Shown: piece by piece, positions 57,530-64,000 of the stretch
How the letters are laid out: each line of letters opens with the position of its first letter
Position numbering within the stretch: the stretch's first letter is position 1
Assembly (NCBI GenBank): GCA_027924585.1
Contig: BSBM01000426.1
Span: forward strand, 65,001-129,000
Direction of reading: 5' to 3'
Length of the DNA: 64,000 nt
Source: Larix kaempferi
Lineage: Eukaryota > Streptophyta > Pinopsida > Pinales > Pinaceae
The notes under the pieces: generated by a model
What the model saw: the letters and a program-made list of their open reading frames with translations, nothing else
Told to the model about the DNA's origin: nothing
The model's database searches: none
Translations under genes and position numbers: made by a program

Positions 57530-58675
57530 TACTTTTCAGAAAAAAAATTATGATGGAATTTTTCTCAGATGTCTAGAGAAAGAGGATGCAAGTAAAGTTG
57601 TCAAAGCGTTACACAATGGTCCTGTTGGTGGACATTATTCAGGGGAGACAACAGCTCACAAAATACTGAGAGCTGTCTATTACTAGCCCACTTTATTCCA
57701 GGATGCCCATACTTATGCACGGAACTGTGATGTATGCCAAAGGAGCACTGGAAAATTACCTAAGGCAATAGAACCCTTGCATCCGGTTATCATCGCAGAA
57801 CCTTTCGAACTATAGGGTATAGATGTCATCGAAGAGATAAAATGAAATTCTTCTCTGCAACATTGGTACATCCTGACAGCCACTGACTATTTCACCAGAT
57901 GGACAGAGGCTGCCCCATTGCGCAAGATCAATGAAGATGCAGTCATCAGTTTCTTGAAAGAGAACATCATAACCAGGTTTGGGGTTCCAATTTCCCTAGT
58001 ATTTGATAATGCCACTTATTTCTCATATTTTAAAATAAATGAATTTGTTTATAAAAGGGGAATTAAATTGCATTATTCGACCAATTACTACCCCTAGGGA
58101 AATGGACTAGCTGAATATTCAAACAAAAACCTCATCTGAATTCTCAAGAAGACTATGATTGAAAATCAACGAAGCTGGCATATAGCTCTCCCAAATTCCT
58201 TATGGGAAGATAGGGTGACTCCAAAGAATGCATTAGGGGTTTCCCCTTACACCCTTGTCTATGGAAAGGAAGCCATCCTCCCTCCCAACATCTTACTTCC
58301 ATCCTTCCAGATGTCCCAAGCCTCCCAAGGTTCTAGTAGTCAAGTTATTCAATCAAGAATCGATACCCTACTAAAAATCGAAGAGTCACGACAAAAGGCC
58401 AAAGATCAATTCCATCATCATCAAGACATAGTCAAAAGATGGTTTGATAAGAAGAAATATGGAAAAAGAAGTTTCGAAGTAGGAGATTTAGTTCTGAAGT
58501 GGGATCATCTACACGATGGTAAGGGAATGCATACAAAATTTCAACACTTATGGGTTGGCCCTTACCAAATTTCTGAAAAGCTTGGCCCATCAACGTATAA
58601 GTTAAGAAGCCTTTAGGGAGAGGAAGTTAATCTTCCTCTCAACGGCTTGGATTTGAAATAGTATTTTGCTTAAGG
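57530..58675 (+). pseudogene. Tat-like element integrase
   Basis: After a frameshift the plus strand reads KALHNGPVGGHYSGETTAHK and CDVCQRSTGK (HHCC zinc domain), then GIDVIEEI (first catalytic Asp, after a TAG in place of Gln), YFTRWTEAAPL, FGVPISLVFDNATYF (second Asp) and GNGLAEYSNKNL (catalytic Glu). The C-terminal region (58155-58616) has WHIALPNSLWEDRVTPKN, SPYTLVYGKEAILPP and FEVGDLVLKW, and ends near PLNGLDLK. No chromodomain follows, consistent with Tat or Athila rather than chromoviruses. Stops are mostly TAG or TGA at expected Gln or Trp codons. Confidence 0.9.
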
Positions 58676-59750
58676 TCTCTAAGAGAACCTTTGTACATAA
58701 ATAAAGGTTTTGTTCTTTTTATTTTACTTTTTACTTTAGTCTCTTGATTTCTGTTTGTTTCAGCCAAGTTGTTCTCTTTTTCTGATTATTTGAGTTTTCC
58801 CTTTCCCCTTTCCTTTGTATAGAATTTTCCTGTAGCCCTGCAATTTGGTATTTCGTGAAGATAGATCTCTTAATAAATCTCACAACTCATGAAGCTGGAA
58901 ATGTACCCTCAAAATAAAGTTTATCTATGCATTTTTGGCTTTCGCTGATCATTTTCCAGAATGAAGAGATCCTGTTCTGTTGGTCACATTAACCCCTGTT
59001 TAATAGCTGAAATCTATGATTACCTTATCACTATCCTTGGGCTCCATCCACCCTCACATTTATAAATGTCTCAAGAAGATCATTGTAGTTAGACCCATAG
59101 AAACGAAGCACATCTCGAAGGCATAGGGTATTAAAATGACTCCATGCTGCAAATATAAAGCCAAAAGAGCTTATAATCAAGAGTCTGTTTTCCAGAAAAT
59201 CTCGCCTTCATTAAAGCATGGTTGAGAACAATAAAGACTTTTAATCTAAGCAGCCACACCAAAATTCCCAGCAGAGTTCTTCTCCGTCCGTGAGCACGAG
59301 AAACCAAAAAATATCTTGCTCACACAAAAGGACATTAATGGATTGAAAAACTTAGGCAAATGGCTAAGTCTTGAAGAAATTTTTCTGGAATACTCACACG
59401 ACAAAAGTTGCTAATTAAAGAATATCAAAAAGGATGAAACCAACATTGGAATGAGGAACAAGAGAATATTGTCTATGAGATGTTGTTACAATCCTGTGGG
59501 GTCTGATGTTAGTGGTCATCTGAAAGATGGATCTTTTAAAATGAACCCCATATTTTGGCGCTTGGAGAGTTTTAAGGATGTCTTTATCGAAGCTCCCCTT
59601 TCCTAATGATCAACGAGTAAAGTGATCACTTCCTTTGTGGAAATTCGAATGCTCAAGACGACTGTTGCATACAAGGTGAGCAGCTTTTAAAATTTCCTAT
59701 GGACGAGAGAGAGTTTTTCGGAGATCTGTGTTCGCCAACGATTCACCAAT
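58676..59750 (+). other. Non-coding 3' region of the Tat-like element
   Basis: About 1.1 kb between integrase and the 3' LTR with no gene. Contains AATAAA words near 58702 and 58872. No convincing PPT touches the LTR at 59751; the nearest purine run, GGACGAGAGAGAG, is about 40 bp upstream. Confidence 0.55.
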
Positions 59751-62321
59751 TGTTGTTGCTACAACATCCTCCCAAATTTTTTGTTTATTTGGGTCCCTCC
59801 TATTATTTTGAAGGTTTCCTTTGTCTTTCTCAGAGCTTGCTTGTTCATCAAAGGCTGATTTTCCTTCCTCTCGTCTTCCAAAAAATTTTGTTTGATTTTT
59901 TTACTAAGGAAAAAACTATCTTTAGCATTGAGCGCAGTTTTTAATGACAACTTTTGCGACAAAAGCGCAGGAATTATTTTTATTTTGGCTGACATTGGCA
60001 CATGGCTTATCCTTAAAATTGCCGATGGACGGATTGTTTTTCTAAGGCAAATTTATCTCCAGCCGTTGGCGCAAGTTTTAACCAGTTATCTCCCGCCTTC
60101 GGCGCAAGTTTTGATCATAAGACTACCCTCTTCGGCACAAATCGTAAACCTAACTCTGCCTCTTCGGCACAGGTTTTAATAATAACTCTGCCGCTTTGCC
60201 AAATGTTCACTACAATTCAACCTTTTTTAGGGGCGAGAACTTAACTATAATTCAACCATTGTTTTTTATCCTTTCTCGCTCATGTCTTAAGTTTAAAACT
60301 GTCCGCTAATGGCTCCCATCTTAGCCTTATTTTGGCTGCCTTTAGCGCAAATGCCAACGTTATTTCAGATGCTCCGACGCATAGTTTAACTTTTAGCGCA
60401 CTTGAAAGCTTGTTCTGGCATAGATTGTAATCCTATCTTGGCCACCTTCGGTGCAATTACTAACAACATGTTGGGCACTTTGGCGCAGGATTTATGTTTA
60501 AAAGGAATGCCGACACGAGGATCCTTTAAGTCTGTTTTCCATTACTCCATAGCGCCCTTTTCATTTGCGCAAATGCTGCGTCTAAATCCTATGCCGACGC
60601 GCAAAAATTATCCTTATAGCGCATTCCATCATAGCCTCACCTCATCCTTGGACGTAGCCATGAGCTCAATTCTTAGTGCAGCCCATTAGCGCAGAGCTTA
60701 ATAGTAAAATCGTTGCTTTGGCACGAAAAGAAATTTGGGCAAATGTACGAATACGGAGGTTGTAAGGTCATTAGTGTGGCCATGTGATGTTTTATCTACC
60801 CATCTGCCTCAAGCCCCATGCTCATCAATTCTCTAAGCTATCATGTATTGGAAATTAATGCTTCCCCTATATGAATGCATAGAATGGGATACATCCGCAT
60901 TACCCCTACCAGTCAACAATGTTGTTTGAAAGCCAAAAATCGCCTTACAGCATGTTAATAAAACATTTCAGGCCTGCAGTAATATCATTATTAATAGCTC
61001 CGCATTCATCTGTAAAGGCCAACAACCATGAAATGATAGCTGCATCTGTGAATTAGTCGATCAATTTTTTAAAATAGCTTTCATATTGTGAAAATGGCGT
61101 ATTCTGGAAATTTTATAACTATTTTTACCAATGTTTGAAAGTCATTTGGAAGCTAATTCTGTCACTTTTTCTGTTTTTTCTGTAAGAAGCATTGTGTTTA
61201 AATAGTTGCTCTAAATGTCTTCTTATTTGTGCTCTCCGGCTTGCCATAGGTTTAGAATGCAAGAAGAAGTTGCTAGAATCAAGAAGGAAGAGAAATTGAT
61301 GGCCCAGAGAGAAGAAGAAGAAAAGATCGTCCAGGAACAGGTTACCAAACAATAAAAAGAAGAAGAAAGGAGGTTTTTGTTGGAAGAGGTAGAAATATTA
61401 GCAGCAGGAGTTGAAGAGTCAGCAAAAGCTATTGATACATCCGGTCCTTAGTTTGTTTTAAATGAAACAAATGGACAAGCACAGCTGGAATTTATTTTGG
61501 TTACATATTTTGTAAAAAGGCAGCTCTATTATTAGTTTTGTCTTATTAGTCACTAGAAGACAAAATTTTGTTGCCTCCTAGGTTTAGGTTTAGGTTTTTG
61601 GGAAAATGAGAAGCATTGTAAATTCTATAAATAGGTGAATGGAGGGGAGAATATGGACTTTTTGCAGGTGAAAGAAATTTTCTGGCTGGTGCGAATTACT
61701 TTGCTGCTTTTTCTATGAAATAGAATTTTTCCTAATTAAAGCCTGGAGAAGACATTTTTGTCTGGAAATGTGTATTGAATGCTTGTTGGACTCCTCTTGC
61801 ATCATTCATATACCTATGAGATCTTTCTTTGATGTACGAATTATTTCAATGTAATGGACAATTTTGCTCTCTTTTCTATACAATGATGTCTCTCTTAAAT
61901 GAGTAATGGAATGTATTCAGTGAATTAAAGCTATCTTTAATATCTGTTATCTTCTGCTGAGATTGCATCTTTATGATTTAATGGCTATCTGTATGATCTT
62001 TAGATATTTCTTTAAGCATATTGCTCATATTTACAGTTTGATCCTTGCAAGGATATATTAGATTTGCTTATACTGCTTTAGGTTAATTTAGATTAGTTAC
62101 CTGCATTTAGCTTAGGGAACTTGCATTTCATCTTAAACTAAAATACATAAATGGTGGATCAGGCCGCAACCGGTGTAAAGAACAAGAATCTCTAAATCTT
62201 ACGGTAGCTGGAACCGTTAATTGGACGGGTTCCCCACACCAAACGGTGAACGATCTAATTGGGCTTGCTTACCGAGGAGAATCCCTTGTTGATTGATGCT
62301 GCGATTTTCGGGGCATCAACA
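59751..62321 (+). repeat. 3' LTR, 2571 bp
   Basis: Same length as 50028-52598, with TATAAATA at 61626 and the 32-bp array at 60062-60730. Ends GGGGCATCAACA before AGACC. Confidence 0.92.
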
Positions 62322-63347
62322 AGACCATAGACACTAAGTGTCATAGCCAAGAAGGGCAGGTCAAGCATTCACGTTGAGGTGAAAGAGGCTAGGAGCATGA
62401 AAACCACAGTGGTGGTGTGGGTTCCATAATGGAACAAGACGAAGAGGAGAAAAACTCTTACTGCTCTCTCTTTTCTTTTTACTGATGCATTTATAAAAAC
62501 AAAAAATTGTTAGATGCATGTATGGCTGAAAGTAGAGTGTGTTTATTTGCTTGAAACAAATTGTGAATGCTGAAATATTTAATTCCTTGTGAAAGAATGG
62601 ACATGAATGAGCTCATGTTCCTGTTGGGAAAGCATGAAAAGTATGAAAGTCTCATGAATAGAGCTTTGGCTCTCCATGTCAATTGAGGAAAGCAATTGAC
62701 TGATTTTTAATGTTTAAGTTATGCTTGGCCTAACAAGATTTGTAATGATGAATTTCACACGTGGAAATTAAATCAATTGGTTGCAGTTGTTACGAGTAAG
62801 TGTTGCTTGTGAGTAAAGTGAGAACCAGCTGCACACAAAGACCATGGTAGCAGACCATAGGCTATTGAAATTGGCTGAAAACCTTCTTCAAACAATTTCC
62901 AAGACCCAAGAAAATTTTGGAGGACTAATCAAGCTACAAAAGCATTCTGGAAGCAATTAGCAGTAGAGGAGACATTGGATCAATGAAGAGGCATTCATCC
63001 AATTGGTCCATTATGAAACGTTCCAGGCATGAAGAATCAAAGGAGATTGAGTAGGAAAGTTGAAACAACCAGTGAAATGTTGGAAATGTGGAGGACATAA
63101 TTGCCTCCACAACTTCCCAACAAAGGAACATCAGAATGGTAGCAGCCATAAAGTTCTCAAACTTGTGGATGAGCTGGAAGATCAGAACCAACAGGAGCAA
63201 CTCGTGGAGGCCAAAGGGCTTGGTCCTGAAAGTTCAAAGTAAATGATAGAATGCAGGGCAGACCTGCAAAATGTTTTTGAAATTTTGGACATGTATAAAT
63301 TGTATATGTATTCCTAAGTCTTGGAACATTGAGGAGGGTGTTATTCT
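62322..63347 (+). other. Interior of the large element, right part
   Basis: Resumes the 42713 element after the nested insertion. Apart from the zinc-knuckle frame at 63060 no coding signal was found. Confidence 0.55.
63060..63242 (+). pseudogene. Lone gag-like zinc knuckle next to the 3' LTR
   Basis: A 60-codon frame (VKCWKCGGHNCLHNFPTKEH near its start, then an acidic, Gln-rich tail) ends 105 bp before the PPT. The CWKCGG..C-LHN pattern resembles a CCHC zinc knuckle of gag with displaced or lost ligands (CX2CX4HX4C is not met exactly). Upstream frames are broken. A gag remnant lying directly before the 3' LTR, with no pol after it, fits a gag-only derivative. The call is tentative. Confidence 0.4.
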
Positions 63348-63361
63348 AAGGGGGAGGGGAT
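63348..63361 (+). other. Polypurine tract of the large element
   Basis: AAGGGGGAGGGGAT immediately precedes the LTR start TGTAATGC. Confidence 0.85.
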
Positions 63362-64000
63362 TGTAATGCAAATATTAGCTTTTAATGCAAATATTGTATG
63401 CATGTGATGTATGTGTTCCTAGCGTGGAGCTCAAGGCCAAGGCCCTGCTAGTGGATGCTTGAATTTTATTTAAAAGAAAAAGCATTGGATATTATGTTTC
63501 CCATGTACTATTTGGCCATGGAACATTGTAAAAATGATGTAAATAAACATCATGCAATAAAATACCAAAAATGGCTATGGAGGCAACGAATGAGAAGGGG
63601 CCATGTGTATCCACTAGGGAGTGGTGAGGGGGTTGTGTTATTGAGCCATAAGCTGCAAAATGTCACCTTGAGAACCCATTTGACCTTCCTTTATGACATT
63701 TATTTCTGTTGTAAGGAAGTATTTGAAGATTTCAGTCCATGGCTTCAATGGAGCATGGGCAGCCCAGAAATTTGTATAGCAGAGCATGGGCTCTATTTTC
63801 TTGTACCACAAGTCACTCTACCTCATGGGGATTGCTTATTCCTCATTCCCATTCCATGGTGGAGGAACCCAGCATCATTTTCCAACCAAAAACGAATTCC
63901 CAGCAATGATAAAAACTAGAAATCGCAACTGTGAAAGAACCCACGTTTTGAAGAGCCATAAACGCCAAGAATTGGTATTGGACAGTGAAATCCAATGGGG
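63362..64000 (+). repeat. 3' LTR of the large element (cut by window end)
   Basis: The first 639 bp of a copy of the 42713-44312 LTR. Begins TGTAATGCAAATATTAGC, about 17 bp shorter at its start than the 5' copy, perhaps through recombination between the repeated AATGCAAATATT words. Carries the LTR frame 63455-63919. Confidence 0.85.

Larger units (their letters stand above)
50028..62321 (+). mobile_element. Tat-like Ty3/gypsy element, 12.3 kb, nested
   Basis: LTRs 50028-52598 and 59751-62321, both exactly 2571 bp. Flanks AGACA (50023-50027) and AGACC (62322-62326) are a TSD with one change. The interior 52599-59750 holds gag, protease, an extra RNase H, RT, RNase H and integrase, and lacks a chromodomain. 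The extra RNase H is the hallmark of the plant Tat group. Many stops and at least two frameshifts make it inactive. LTRs differ by roughly 8-10% in the first 260 bp. Confidence 0.92.
42713..64000 (+). mobile_element. Very large non-autonomous LTR element, right end outside
   Basis: 5' LTR 42713-44312, PBS 44316, interior 44313-50027 plus 62322-63361, PPT 63348, 3' LTR from 63362 running off the window. A 12.3-kb Tat-like element (50028-62321) is nested inside it. Without the nested element the interior is about 6.8 kb and the whole about 10 kb. Only a short zinc-knuckle frame next to the PPT resembles retroelement protein; no protease, RT or integrase was found. It therefore looks like a large derivative that depends on other elements. 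Confidence 0.82.

Overview
This window looks like nuclear DNA of a seed plant with a large, repeat-rich genome. A gymnosperm, probably a conifer, is my best guess, but that is an inference. What the sequence shows: nested LTR retrotransposons primed by initiator tRNA-Met, a plant-type copia pol, a Ty3 element with two RNase H domains and no chromodomain, plant LINE fragments, phase-0 spliced exons with GT-AG borders, and a fragment of a plant NO VEIN-type HSP90-like ATPase gene. No rRNA, tRNA or bacterial-style operon was found. Only one single-exon gene (12304-12996) looks intact; almost everything else is mobile DNA in several stages of decay.

Layout. 1-2284: GC-rich hairpins, then a minus-strand NO VEIN-like gene fragment ending in an inverted repeat. 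2285-8843: a complete 6.56-kb minus-strand LTR element (604-bp LTRs, TSD GCAGG, PBS, PPT) without recognisable gag or pol; its interior is a mosaic of at least seven minisatellite blocks. 8849-13200: AT-rich DNA and the one intact gene, encoding an acidic protein of about 230 aa. 14310-15905: plus-strand LINE fragment. 16396-18963: a decayed six-exon gene of unknown family, all introns in phase 0, with a long proline-rich exon. 21576-25038: 5'-truncated copia element with LTR and 3' repeats related to the 2285-8843 element. 27480-31220: a second, disrupted copy of the 9190-11330 region, with a LINE fragment and a 69-bp-arm hairpin. 31750-33330: another LINE fragment.

33797-38095: a complete Ty3/gypsy deletion derivative (LTRs about 374 bp, TSD CTAGG) in which the reverse transcriptase core and the integrase catalytic core are both missing yet the reading frame is kept. 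It sits inside older non-coding retroelement-like DNA that ends in a PPT and LTR-like start at 40531. 41558-41990: a PIF1-type helicase C-terminal fragment. 42713-64000 (running off the window): a very large element with a 1600-bp 5' LTR, a mostly non-coding interior and a lone zinc-knuckle ORF before its 3' LTR. Nested inside it at 50028-62321 is a 12.3-kb Tat-like Ty3/gypsy element with 2571-bp LTRs and the order gag, protease, extra RNase H, RT, RNase H, integrase.

How the parts relate. The copia element at 21.6-25.0 kb is a plausible relative of the autonomous donor for the coding-less element at 2.3-8.8 kb, because LTR motifs, PPT and 3' repeat arrays correspond. By my eye counts LTR divergence is about 1.2% for 2285-8843, about 4.5% for 33797-38095 and roughly 8-10% in a sampled stretch for 50028-62321, so the window records several separate insertion waves. 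Internal stops in the retroelement genes and the spliced pseudogene are largely of the kind expected from deamination of methylated cytosine. All comparisons were made by eye, without alignment or database search.
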